A stretch of DNA of 64,000 nt. It comes from Pseudoalteromonas amylolytica (GTDB taxonomy: Bacteria > Pseudomonadota > Gammaproteobacteria > Enterobacterales > Alteromonadaceae). Below, piece after piece: positions 29,009-37,261 of this stretch. Under the pieces are notes generated by a model. That model did not search any database, had not been told where the DNA came from, and worked only from the letters and a program-made list of their open reading frames with translations. The DNA lies in assembly GCF_001854605.1 (NCBI RefSeq), contig NZ_MKJU01000026.1, positions 197,481-261,480 of the forward strand, written 5' to 3'. Position numbers and translations under genes: made by a program. Each line of letters begins with the position of its first letter. The stretch's first letter is position 1.

Positions 29009-29434
29009 TCAGTGGTGTTTTTTCATTTTATGATGTGCAATCTTTTGTAGCTTGTCACGCTGCTCTTGATTTAATACCTGTCTGATCTGATGCTTACTCT
29101 TCAATTTAGCAAGCAGTGCTTCACCCTTCGCTTCGCTACTTTTCGCAATCAAAGCTTTGGCTTGTTGCTCGTCAAAATAATCATTTTCCATCAGCGCCTT
29201 AAAATCATCTTTGTACTCTGCGCGTGATGCTTTCAGTGCTTTCATTGCTGATTTCTTCTGTTCGAGGATCTGAGCTATTTTATCTTGCTGGTCCTGACTT
29301 AGGCTGAGCTTTTTGACCGCTTTTTCTGTCAATAAAAAGTGCTTGTCGTGATGACCCTGCCCTGCTTGAGCCAAAGAAGCGAATAATAATGTGCCTGTAA
29401 GTGCCAATGTACTTAATGTTGATGTTACTTTCAT
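29009..29434 (-). CDS. Spy/CpxP-family periplasmic protein
   Basis: Spy and CpxP are small periplasmic helical proteins of the LTxxQ family that act as chaperones; CpxP also dampens the sensor CpxA. The product (141 residues from ATG 29434) has a signal peptide (MKVTSTLSTLALTGTLLFASLAQA), an LSLSQDQQDKIAQIL segment and a second LNQEQRDKLQKI segment matching the two LTxxQ-type motifs, and a His-rich C-terminus (HHKMKKHH). An upstream in-frame ATG at 29464 lacks the good AAGGAA ribosome binding site and would put residues before the signal peptide. It is divergent from cpxRA, exactly as cpxP is in E. coli, so it is probably the functional CpxP. Confidence 0.88.
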   Translation of the reverse strand: MKVTSTLSTLALTGTLLFASLAQAGQGHHDKHFLLTEKAVKKLSLSQDQQDKIAQILEQKKSAMKALKASRAEYKDDFKALMENDYFDEQQAKALIAKSSEAKGEALLAKLKSKHQIRQVLNQEQRDKLQKIAHHKMKKHH

Positions 29435-29489
29435 AAAGAGTTCCTTTGGGTTATTAGTGAACATACACGGTTAGCTTAATTACTCGGGT

Positions 29490-29525
29490 GCAAAGCAACG
29501 CAAAGCAATGTAAAGGCTATGTAAA
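29490..29525. promoter_or_regulatory. Array of four CpxR-like half-sites between cpxP-like gene and cpxR
   Basis: GCAAA at 29490, GCAAA at 29500, GTAAA at 29510 and GTAAA at 29521 repeat at 10-11 bp, one helical turn. The CpxR box of E. coli is two GTAAA half-sites about one turn apart. The array lies midway between the two divergent start codons, so one site block could control both directions. Confidence 0.65.
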
Positions 29526-29585
29526 GATCTGCAATTTAATATTTTGCAAGGTAAACTACGGTTATCACCCCTAGAAAAAGACGTT

Positions 29586-30272
29586 ATGAGTAAGCTGCTA
29601 TTAATTGAAGATGATCACACCTTGAGTGATTTACTCGCTGAATATCTTAGAGCTCAAGGCTGTGAAGTATCACAAGCCTTTGATGGCGAACAGGGCTTAG
29701 AGTTGGCGACCAGTGAGCCTTTTGATGTTGTCTTGCTCGATGTCATGCTACCTGTGTTAGATGGCTTTGAAGTGCTGAAAAAACTCAGGGCCACACACTT
29801 AACACCGGTTATCATGCTTACCGCAAAGGGCGATGACTTTGATCGCATATTTGGTCTCGAGTTAGGTGCCGATGACTATTTACCAAAGCCCTTTAATCAC
29901 AGAGAATTACTTGCTCGAATACATGCCATTGGTCGCCGTATCGATTACGTCAAACAAACTAGTCAACAGGCTCAACTGCTAAGCATTAGCCATGTAACAC
30001 TCAATGAATCAGCACGTCGAGTTTGTGTTGATGGACATGAACTCACACTAACGGGGACCGAGTTTGCGGTATTGCATCAACTTATGAGTAATGTCGGTAA
30101 AGTGGTTGGCAAAGATGCGCTAAGTCAGCATGTGCTTGGTCGCCGCTTGGCCCCCTTTGATCGATCGATTGATGTGCATGTGAGTAACTTACGCAAGAAA
30201 ATTGCTAAATACAGTAAGACCAACTGTATTCAAACCATCAGGGGCAGCGGCTATGTCTTCTTGGATCAATAA
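29586..30272 (+). CDS. cpxR: Response regulator CpxR
   Basis: CpxR is the OmpR-type regulator of envelope stress. The 228-residue protein has a receiver domain (MSKLLLIEDDHTLSDLL, phospho-acceptor D52 in VVLLDVMLP, K in LPKPFNH) and a winged-helix DNA-binding domain (LTLTGTEFAVLHQLMSNVGKVVGKDALSQHVLGRRLAPFDRSIDVHVSNLRKKI) with the CpxR-typical LGRRLAPFDRSIDVH. I start at ATG 29586, which gives the family N-terminus, rather than 42 bp upstream. The 3' end overlaps the likely cpxA start. Confidence 0.93.
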   Translation: MSKLLLIEDDHTLSDLLAEYLRAQGCEVSQAFDGEQGLELATSEPFDVVLLDVMLPVLDGFEVLKKLRATHLTPVIMLTAKGDDFDRIFGLELGADDYLPKPFNHRELLARIHAIGRRIDYVKQTSQQAQLLSISHVTLNESARRVCVDGHELTLTGTEFAVLHQLMSNVGKVVGKDALSQHVLGRRLAPFDRSIDVHVSNLRKKIAKYSKTNCIQTIRGSGYVFLDQ

Positions 30273-31665
30273 CATGCAACAGCGTTATCAAAAGATACGC
30301 CAGAAAATAAGGCCGTCGGGGTTGTTTTTCCAAGCCTTCTTAAGCTTCTGGCTCACGATTGTTAGTATTCTGATCCTACTTGTGTTGCTCAGTCAGCTAC
30401 AACCCGAGCGGCTTGAAACTAAAGCCTTAAAAGGTAAGTTACTAAATTCGATGGTACATCTACAAAAAAACATCGAAAGACTGGTAAACGTTAAACAAAA
30501 GCCCCTTGAAAAAGTCATCAGCTATCCAAAATTTAATGAACATAAATGGCTGTATTTAGCCCATTCAAACATAGAGCAAAGCCTGACATCACAACCCAAC
30601 AAATATAATTTGGATCTGTCATTACTGCACTTTGATGAACCTCAGGTTCCCCAGTTTATCGCCACGGAACGCTACTTTGCTTATGGCCCTTTTGAGCTCA
30701 ATGTGCAGGGTGAACGTTATCAGCTATTCCAAATTAAGCCGCTACGCGAGCCCCCTTTGTTGATGCGTATAAAGATGCTGCCCTTTTGGCTTAAAGCCCT
30801 CGCAGTGCTATTACCCTCTGTATTATTGAGCATTCTTTTCAGTCGCCGCCTAGTCGCGCCACTTAATTCGTTGGGCAGCAGCGCTAAAGCTCTGGCATCG
30901 GGTGAGCTTACCGCCCGCGTACAAATCCCAAAGCACCGCCGCGATGAAGTCACAATATTGATGCATGACTTCAACCACATGGCAGACAAACTTGAGCAAA
31001 GCGTAAACACACATAAACAACTGCTGGCGGATGTATCTCACGAGCTGCGCTCTCCGCTCACCCGTTTGAGTTTGGCCAATGCTTTGGCACAAGACAACGC
31101 CAATGAGCAACAACTCGCCTATTTAACTAGAATTGAAAAAGAAGCCCAGTGTTTGGACAAGATGCTATCTGATATCTTAACTCTGTCACGTTTAGAGCAT
31201 GGGCAGCAGACGCTGCATATACAGCAGGTAAGTATGGCGACATTACTTGATAACATACTGCTTGATGCGCAATTTGAAGCCGAGCAGATGGATAAAGAGC
31301 TGCACGTTGCAACATTACCTGAGTTAACTCTAGCGTGTGATGGAGAGTTACTAAGCAGCGCAATTGAAAATGTGCTCCGTAATGCCATCAAGTACGCAAC
31401 GCAGGTTATAAGTATGTCTTTTACGGTAACCAGTAATCAAATTGAAATTTGTATCGCGGATGATGGTGAAGGCGTGTCAGAAGAAGCCCTAAAACAGCTG
31501 TGCCAGCCTTTTTATCGCACTAGCCAATCGCGAAATCGTGATAGCGGTGGAATAGGCTTGGGTCTGGCCATTGCCAAACGTGCTATTTTCGCGCACCATG
31601 GTACATTGCAGTTTAACCACAATCAGCCTCATGGCCTCTTAGTGATAATGACACTACCAATATGA
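30253..31665 (+). CDS. cpxA: Envelope stress sensor histidine kinase CpxA
   Basis: CpxA is the inner-membrane kinase partner of CpxR. The protein has two membrane helices (about 25-50 and 178-198) around a periplasmic sensor region, a HAMP linker, the phospho-acceptor H-box LLADVSHELRSPLTRLS near residue 265, and N, G1 and G2 boxes (NVLRNAIKYA; DDGEGVS; GGIGLGLAIAKR). ATG 30253 has AGGGG eight bases upstream and overlaps cpxR by 20 bp; ATG 30274, just after the cpxR stop, is the alternative. Its own stop overlaps the next gene's start by 4 bp. Confidence 0.92.
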   Translation: MSSWINNMQQRYQKIRQKIRPSGLFFQAFLSFWLTIVSILILLVLLSQLQPERLETKALKGKLLNSMVHLQKNIERLVNVKQKPLEKVISYPKFNEHKWLYLAHSNIEQSLTSQPNKYNLDLSLLHFDEPQVPQFIATERYFAYGPFELNVQGERYQLFQIKPLREPPLLMRIKMLPFWLKALAVLLPSVLLSILFSRRLVAPLNSLGSSAKALASGELTARVQIPKHRRDEVTILMHDFNHMADKLEQSVNTHKQLLADVSHELRSPLTRLSLANALAQDNANEQQLAYLTRIEKEAQCLDKMLSDILTLSRLEHGQQTLHIQQVSMATLLDNILLDAQFEAEQMDKELHVATLPELTLACDGELLSSAIENVLRNAIKYATQVISMSFTVTSNQIEICIADDGEGVSEEALKQLCQPFYRTSQSRNRDSGGIGLGLAIAKRAIFAHHGTLQFNHNQPHGLLVIMTLPI

Positions 31666-32630
31666 ATTTTTATAGCTACAGCGCCTCATTGGCACTACAT
31701 AACGGCGACATAGAAAAGCACTGGCAGCGCGCTCAACAGGGCTATTTTGCAGGTTCCTCTGGACGGCTATTCTATAGCTATCACTTACCTGCAGCAGCCA
31801 AATACAGTGTCGTGTTAGTGAGTGGGCGTATTGAGTCTGCTTGGAAGTACCAAGAATTATTGTGGGAGTTGGCACAAAACAACATCGCTGTTTTTACTTA
31901 TGATCACATTGGTCAAGGGCTATCTGAGCGGCTAACAAGCAACCCCCAGGTTGGTTATGTGCGAAAGTTTTCTGACTATGCTGATGACTTAAATACATTC
32001 ATCAATAACATCGTGCGACCACAACAAAAAGGCGAACTGTTCATTCTCGCTCATTCAATGGGCGCGGCCATTACATGTGACTATCTCGCCCGCCATGATA
32101 ATCATATCAGCGGGGCATTCTTATCCGCCCCGATGTTTGATATCCACACTCACAATACGCCGTATAAACTGGCGAAGTGGATTGCTAAAATGGGTTGTTG
32201 GCTTGGCTTTAGTAAATATTATGCCATTGGGCAAAGCAACTATCTCAACCTGCCATTTGATGAAAACCAACTCACACACTGTCATACACGCTATCAGCGT
32301 TTTCGCACGCTGTATCAAAATGAGGCTGAGTTGTGTTTAGGTGGCGTCAGTTTTGGCTGGCTCAACCAAGCGTTTAAGTTCATCAGCTCAATCCCTAAGC
32401 TAGAAATTCATTGCCCACTATTTATTGCCAGTGCTGAGCAAGATGATGTTGTTGATAATCGTGCCCAGCAGCGATTTGCACAAAACCATCCTACAGCTCA
32501 GTTACACTCGTTTGCAGGGGCACGGCATGAACTGCTATGCGAACAAGATACAATCCGTTATGCAGTGATGGAACATTTTTATCAGTTTTGTGATGATCTG
32601 GCTTTAACCGCCAAAGACACGGGGTCTTGA
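31662..32630 (+). CDS. Alpha/beta hydrolase, lysophospholipase-like
   Basis: This 322-residue cytoplasmic protein has an alpha/beta hydrolase fold close to the lysophospholipase/monoacylglycerol lipase group (PldB-like). It has the nucleophile elbow FILAHSMGAAIT near residue 130 (AHSMG, with the first Gly of GxSxG replaced by Ala), a probable acid in EQDDVVDNRAQ, and the catalytic His in GARHELLCE near 289. Its ATG overlaps the cpxA stop (ATGA), so it is translationally coupled to a Cpx kinase gene. A role in membrane lipid turnover under envelope stress is an inference. Its last 49 bp overlap the converging fieF. Confidence 0.85.
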   Translation: MNFYSYSASLALHNGDIEKHWQRAQQGYFAGSSGRLFYSYHLPAAAKYSVVLVSGRIESAWKYQELLWELAQNNIAVFTYDHIGQGLSERLTSNPQVGYVRKFSDYADDLNTFINNIVRPQQKGELFILAHSMGAAITCDYLARHDNHISGAFLSAPMFDIHTHNTPYKLAKWIAKMGCWLGFSKYYAIGQSNYLNLPFDENQLTHCHTRYQRFRTLYQNEAELCLGGVSFGWLNQAFKFISSIPKLEIHCPLFIASAEQDDVVDNRAQQRFAQNHPTAQLHSFAGARHELLCEQDTIRYAVMEHFYQFCDDLALTAKDTGS

Positions 32631-33481
32631 TGTATCAAAACATCTAATTCACCTTCAAACGCTTGTTGGATCATCTCAACTACTTCATCAGAGACCGCAT
32701 GGGCGCGCATCAACGGCATATCATCATCAAGCTCTAGATGCAATTGAATAAATTTGACTTTACCACTTTGCCGAGTTCGTAATTCGTGTACTCCATATAC
32801 ATCCTCATGGCTAGACGCAAGCAGCTCAATCTCCGCTTTTTCTTCATCTGGAAGCTCCTTATCCATTAAATGGCCCGCACTTTCTTTTGCAATATCCCAG
32901 CAATTGTAAAGTAGGTATCCAGCAACGGCGATGGCAAAAATAGGATCGGCTTTAGACATCCCGTAATTAGAAAGTAAAATCGCCACCAAAACCGCCAAGT
33001 TTAATAGCACATCCCCCTTGTAGTGCAATGAATCTGCTTTTACTGCGACAGAATGAGTGCGTTTGACCACTTGGTACTGGACCATCACCACCAGTAAAGT
33101 ACAAACGATAGCAAACAAGCTTACCCATACGCCCAACAGCGAGTTCTTGAGTACAACAGGGTTGAAAATACGTTCTATGGCGTGAAATGTCAGTAGGATG
33201 GCAGAGCCTGCAATAAATGCCGCTTGGCCTAATCCTGCTAGGGCTTCTGCTTTACCGTGACCAAAGCGATGTTCGTCATCGGCTGGGCGTAGCGCATAAC
33301 TTAATACCAAAAAACTCATCATTGAGGCACTAATATCCAACAAAGAATCCGTAAGAGAGCCCAACATTGACGCGCTTCCTGAAGCCAACCACGCCCAACA
33401 TTTGGTCGCTATCATTAAACTCACCATCACCATAGTGAATATGCTCGCAAAGCGAACTAGTACATCATAACTTGGTTTCAC
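32582..33481 (-). CDS. fieF: Cation diffusion facilitator FieF (YiiP type)
   Basis: FieF exports divalent cations such as zinc and iron by proton antiport. The 299-residue protein has six hydrophobic segments, the metal site Asp residues in TDSLLDISASMM (near 45-49) and HYKGDVLLNLAV (near 152-156), and a C-terminal cytoplasmic domain (SSHEDVYGVHELRTRQSGKVKFIQLHLELDDDMPL). It starts at GTG with AGGGGAAAC upstream. In E. coli fieF follows cpxP; here it stays in the Cpx neighbourhood but converges on the hydrolase gene. Confidence 0.94.
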   Translation of the reverse strand: MKPSYDVLVRFASIFTMVMVSLMIATKCWAWLASGSASMLGSLTDSLLDISASMMSFLVLSYALRPADDEHRFGHGKAEALAGLGQAAFIAGSAILLTFHAIERIFNPVVLKNSLLGVWVSLFAIVCTLLVVMVQYQVVKRTHSVAVKADSLHYKGDVLLNLAVLVAILLSNYGMSKADPIFAIAVAGYLLYNCWDIAKESAGHLMDKELPDEEKAEIELLASSHEDVYGVHELRTRQSGKVKFIQLHLELDDDMPLMRAHAVSDEVVEMIQQAFEGELDVLIHQDPVSLAVKARSSQN

Positions 33482-33627
33482 CGTTTCCCCTGGATTTCTG
33501 CTTCATGCAAATTTGTAAAAGTGCCTATCATTTCAATAGTGTACAGTTTAGCTAAATGAAGTGAAATATTGATGACATATAAGCGTAAAACAATACACCA
33601 TTTCTTACCCACACCCCATCATTTCGC

Positions 33628-34222
33628 TATAACCTGAACTTGGGATAATGGACATGAGAACACTAATTAAATCAAAATATTATGAGAAGAAGGTATACAG
33701 TACTGTAATTTTTGTGTAGTTCAAGGCGAGTTCGTGTACGTAATAGCGCGCTATTACTAGCGAATTCAACGCAGAAATATGCATAAAGTACTGTGCTGTA
33801 TCATGTAGCTTATCCCGAGTCGTTATAACCTGAACTTGGGATAATGGACATGAGAACACTAATTAAATCAAAACATTATGAGAAGAAGGTATACAGTACT
33901 GTAATTTTTGTGTAGTTCAAGGCGAGTTCGTGTACGTAATAGCGCGCTATTACTAGCGAATTCAACGCAGAAATATGCATAAAGTACTGTGCTGTATCAT
34001 GTAGCTTATCCCGAGTCGTTATAACCTGAACTTGGGATAATGGACATGAGAAAACTAATTAAATCAAAATATTATGAGAAGAAGGTATACAGTACTGTAA
34101 TTTTTGTGTAGTTCAAGGCGAGTTCGTGTACGTAATAGCGCGCTATTACTAGCGAATTCAACGCAGAAATATGCATAAAGTACTGTGCTGTATCATGTAG
34201 CTTATCCCGAGTTCAGGTTATA
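33628..34222. repeat. Three tandem copies of a 196-bp palindromic MITE-like repeat
   Basis: This fills most of the 770-bp gap between fieF and trmL. Units begin at 33628, 33824 and 34020, each 196 bp; the last runs to 34222 with the full right end. The left end TATAACCTGAACTTGGGAT is the inverse of the right end ATCCCGAGTTCAGGTTATA with one mismatch, and both ends finish in TA. Each unit holds a perfect 18-bp palindrome GTAATAGCGCGCTATTAC (33740-33757 in copy 1) and TACAGTACTGTA (33696-33707). The copies differ at only a couple of bases. There is no transposase and no plausible gene. From 33482 to 33627 I see nothing else certain. Confidence 0.9.
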
Positions 34223-34251
34223 CTAAGCACAGCTAATTTTTCGAGGTTATT

Positions 34252-34716
34252 ATGTTAGATATTGTGCTTTACCAACCTGAGATCCCGCCCAATACGGGAA
34301 ACATTATTCGTTTATGCGCCAATACAGGCTATGCGCTACACCTAATTGAACCTTTGGGATTTGAGTGGGATGACAAACGTGTTAAACGTGCAGGACTGGA
34401 TTATCATGAGTTTAGCAATGTGCAACGACACGCCTCATTTGAAGATTACCTAAAAGCTTGTAGCCCCAAACGCGTATTTGCGTGTACAACCAAAGGTAAG
34501 AAATACCATCACCAACCAGAATACCAACCGGGAGACTGCTTGCTGTTTGGCCCTGAAACAAGGGGCTTGCCGGAAGATATTATTTTTTCATTGCCTGAAG
34601 AGCAGCGTCTGCGTATTCCCATGCGTCCAGACAGTCGCAGCATGAATTTATCCAATGCGGTTGCGGTGTTTGTATACGAGTCGTGGCGACAACTCGACTT
34701 TGCTAACGCGACATAA
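34252..34716 (+). CDS. trmL: tRNA (cytidine(34)-2'-O)-methyltransferase TrmL
   Basis: TrmL is a SPOUT-class enzyme that methylates the 2'-O of the wobble base of tRNA-Leu isoacceptors. The 154-residue protein contains [18 protein letters not shown] (motif 1), [11 protein letters not shown] (motif 2) and [23 protein letters not shown] (motif 3, forming the trefoil knot). The length is standard. It lies 29 bp after the repeat array and converges on gpsA. Confidence 0.97.
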   Translation: MLDIVLYQPEIPPNTGNIIRLCANTGYALHLIEPLGFEWDDKRVKRAGLDYHEFSNVQRHASFEDYLKACSPKRVFACTTKGKKYHHQPEYQPGDCLLFGPETRGLPEDIIFSLPEEQRLRIPMRPDSRSMNLSNAVAVFVYESWRQLDFANAT

Positions 34717-34742
34717 AAAAAGCGGAGTTTACTCCGCTTTTT
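34716..34742. terminator. Bidirectional terminator between trmL and gpsA
   Basis: A run of A, then GCGGAG (34722-34727), loop TTTA, CTCCGC (34732-34737) and TTTTT. The hairpin overlaps the last codons of gpsA. Confidence 0.9.
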
Positions 34743-35736
34743 GCTCTCTTCCAAGCAACGCCATGGCTGCTTCTTTAACATCTTTTTGCTGATACAGCAC
34801 TTGATAGATTTGTTCAGTAATTGGCATTTCAATGCCGCTGCGCTGGGCGAGTAGATATACCTCTTTGGTATTTCGATAACCCTCTACCACCTGACCAATG
34901 CTCTGCATAGCTTCATCGACATCAAGACCCTTGCCCAGTGCTAAACCAAAGCGACGGTTACGAGATTGATTGTCTGTACATGTTAGGATTAAATCACCTA
35001 AACCCGCCATACCCATAAAGGTTTCAGAGCGTGCACCGAGTGCTTTACCTAAACGACAAAGTTCTGCAAGACCACGCGTGATAAGCGCCGTGCGTGCATT
35101 GGCACCAAAACCAAACCCGTCAGACATACCCGCACCAATCGCAATAACATTTTTCACGGCACCACCGAGCTGAATACCAATGAAGTCGTCATTGCTGTAG
35201 ACCCTAAAAGAACGCCCACAATGTAACAACTTGGCAAGCTCAGAAGCAAAATCGGTGTCGGTGGCTGCTACAGAAATAGCGGTTGGCAAACCCGCAGCCA
35301 TTTCTTTAGCAAAAGTTGGCCCTGAAAGCACCGCTAAAGGCACTGACTCCCCTAACTGCTGCTGCGCGACTTCTTGTAACAAGCGACCCGTATCTGGTTC
35401 CAGCCCTTTGGTTGCCCAAGCTACTCTCGCATTTGGCAATAGATCATCACGAATAAGTGCTAAGGTGTCTGCAAAAGCATGGCTTGGGACCACCAGCAAC
35501 ACAATTTCACTGGACTGTACCGCACGCTGCAAATCACTTTCAAGTTGCAAAGATTCAGGAAATTGACAATCAGGTAAATAACGCTGGTTTCTACGCTCAG
35601 CTGCAAGCGTCGCAACGTCGTCTTTGTTTCGTCCCCATAATGTCACTTTATGGCCATTTCGGGCGAAACAAATAGCAAGGGCGGTGCCATAAGACCCCGC
35701 CCCTAATACAGTTACAGCTGACTGAACTGAACTCAT
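34729..35736 (-). CDS. gpsA: Glycerol-3-phosphate dehydrogenase [NAD(P)+] GpsA
   Basis: GpsA reduces dihydroxyacetone phosphate to sn-glycerol-3-phosphate for phospholipid synthesis. The 335-residue protein has the N-terminal dinucleotide motif [12 protein letters not shown], the [16 protein letters not shown] segment, the catalytic Lys in [12 protein letters not shown], and [13 protein letters not shown]. It is the last gene of the yibN-grxC-secB-gpsA operon, as in E. coli, 3 bp after secB. Confidence 0.98.
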   Translation of the reverse strand: MSSVQSAVTVLGAGSYGTALAICFARNGHKVTLWGRNKDDVATLAAERRNQRYLPDCQFPESLQLESDLQRAVQSSEIVLLVVPSHAFADTLALIRDDLLPNARVAWATKGLEPDTGRLLQEVAQQQLGESVPLAVLSGPTFAKEMAAGLPTAISVAATDTDFASELAKLLHCGRSFRVYSNDDFIGIQLGGAVKNVIAIGAGMSDGFGFGANARTALITRGLAELCRLGKALGARSETFMGMAGLGDLILTCTDNQSRNRRFGLALGKGLDVDEAMQSIGQVVEGYRNTKEVYLLAQRSGIEMPITEQIYQVLYQQKDVKEAAMALLGREQKAE

Positions 35737-35739
35737 TGA

Positions 35740-36222
35740 TTAAGCGTCAGCAGTTTGCTCTGCTTGCGCTGCTCTTTGCTGCATATACTGAGCAAATAGC
35801 GCATCGAAGTTAACTGGAGCTAGGTTTAACTGTGGGAACGTACCACGGTTTACCAAGCTTGCAACAGCTTCACGCGCATATGGGAAAAGAATATTTGGAC
35901 AGAATGCACCAAGCATATGCGCCATTTGTACTTCTTCTATATCAGCAATAGAGAAAATACCTGCTTGCTGAATTTCACATAAGAAAGCGGTTTCTTCGCC
36001 GATTGTTGTCGTTACAGTTAGCGCAAGTACAACTTCATAGATGTTGTTGTCTAGTTTTTCTGAACGCGTATCCATATCTAGCTTAACTTCTGGTGTCCAC
36101 TCTTTTTGGAAAATCGCAGGTGAGTTAGGCGTTTCAAAAGAAACATCTTTTGTGTAAATGCGTTGAATGTTGAATTGTGCGCCTTGTTGTTCCGCTGCTG
36201 CGTTTTGATTTTGATCTGTCAT
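35740..36222 (-). CDS. secB: Protein-export chaperone SecB
   Basis: SecB is the tetrameric cytosolic chaperone that holds preproteins unfolded and hands them to SecA. The 160-residue acidic protein has the family core [32 protein letters not shown] and [36 protein letters not shown]. It lies between grxC and gpsA on the same strand, the conserved gammaproteobacterial arrangement. Confidence 0.98.
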   Translation of the reverse strand: MTDQNQNAAAEQQGAQFNIQRIYTKDVSFETPNSPAIFQKEWTPEVKLDMDTRSEKLDNNIYEVVLALTVTTTIGEETAFLCEIQQAGIFSIADIEEVQMAHMLGAFCPNILFPYAREAVASLVNRGTFPQLNLAPVNFDALFAQYMQQRAAQAEQTADA

Positions 36223-36260
36223 GAGTGTTCCTAGATTCTTTGATTTTATTAAATGTAATT

Positions 36261-36518
36261 TTAAATATTAAGCAAGGTGTTAAGTTCACCTTTTGCTTCA
36301 ATGGCCATCATATCGTCACAGCCGCCAATGTGATTATTATTGATAAAAATCTGCGGCACAGTATAGCTGCCATTTGCTTTTTCTATCATTTGATCACGTA
36401 ACTCGGGCTGCTTGCCAATATCATATTCGGTGTACGTGACACCTTTAGCATCAAGTAATGCTTTGGCGCGATGGCAATAAGGACAATAGTCTTTTGTATA
36501 AATTACAACTTCAGTCAT
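36261..36518 (-). CDS. grxC: Glutaredoxin 3
   Basis: This 85-residue glutathione-dependent disulfide reductase has the active site CPYC (residues 11-14), the cis-proline motif [18 protein letters not shown] and the family length. It lies 12 bp after the rhodanese gene and upstream of secB. Confidence 0.97.
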   Translation of the reverse strand: MTEVVIYTKDYCPYCHRAKALLDAKGVTYTEYDIGKQPELRDQMIEKANGSYTVPQIFINNNHIGGCDDMMAIEAKGELNTLLNI

Positions 36519-36530
36519 ATGTGCTCCTAA

Positions 36531-36962
36531 TTATTTTCCGTTTGTAGTCGGTAAGCCCGCACTTTGCCAAGCCCCCATACCACCATTGAGCACATAGACT
36601 TGCTCGTATCCTGCTTTATGCATGGTGTTTGCAATGCCTGAGGCAGTCATTCCCGTTGTACACACAAGTATAATGGGTTTGTTTTTGTGCTTTTCAAGGC
36701 CAGCAAAGTCACTTTGTTTCGCTTTTTCTGCACTTAGCTGTACCGCTCCTGCTATTCTACCTGAGTTAAACTCTTTTACAGGACGAATATCTACAACTTG
36801 CGCATCTTCTCTGTTTACCAGCAAAGTCAGTTGTTGAGGGTTAATCTGTCTAATTGCTGAAAACTTACTTTTAAACCAGCTGGCGACAATCATAACCACC
36901 AGAGCTAACCAGATAATGCTCAAGATGGCATTATTACCAATAAATTCGATGTATTGTTCCAT
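36531..36962 (-). CDS. yibN: Membrane-anchored rhodanese-like protein YibN
   Basis: This 143-residue protein has an N-terminal membrane helix (ILSIIWLALVVMIVASWF) and one rhodanese domain with the active-site cysteine in ILVCTTGMTASGIA near residue 101. The DxRPxxEFxxGRIAGAVQL signature is present (VDIRPVKEFNSGRIAGAVQL). It is the first gene of the yibN-grxC-secB-gpsA operon, as in E. coli. Its substrate is unknown; sulfur relay or redox roles are guesses. Confidence 0.93.
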   Translation of the reverse strand: MEQYIEFIGNNAILSIIWLALVVMIVASWFKSKFSAIRQINPQQLTLLVNREDAQVVDIRPVKEFNSGRIAGAVQLSAEKAKQSDFAGLEKHKNKPIILVCTTGMTASGIANTMHKAGYEQVYVLNGGMGAWQSAGLPTTNGK

Positions 36963-37261
36963 GCACCTTCCAACTTAACAGTGTTGAATGCTTTGCTTCA
37001 ATGGGGCTAAGCATCCTTATAATGAATAGCCTCGCAGTATACATTTTGCGATCCTTTCGGTATAGCCCTTTGTGGCGAACTGTTATGGCAATGTATTAAA
37101 CACTCAACCTTGATAACAGTTACAAAGTTGAGGATAAATCATAGCGACAGGGCTGAATATTTACACAAAACAAGGTATGCTAACAGCGATAATTTTGTCG
37201 TGCTTAAGTGTCAATCCATCTCTAAGACACAAATAACGAGATAAGTTCTAAAGGAGCCCAA
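36963..37261. other. Divergent intergenic region yibN-gpmI (299 bp)
   Basis: The region must carry promoters for both operons. A perfect TATAAT lies at 37018-37023 on the + strand, but with no strong -35. A ribosome binding site (AAAGGAG) precedes gpmI. I see no gene, repeat or RNA structure here. Confidence 0.5.

Noticed and set aside
33628-34222. CRISPR array or VNTR coding repeat
   Set aside because: The units are 196 bp with no unique spacers, have inverted ends and palindromes, and carry no open frame.
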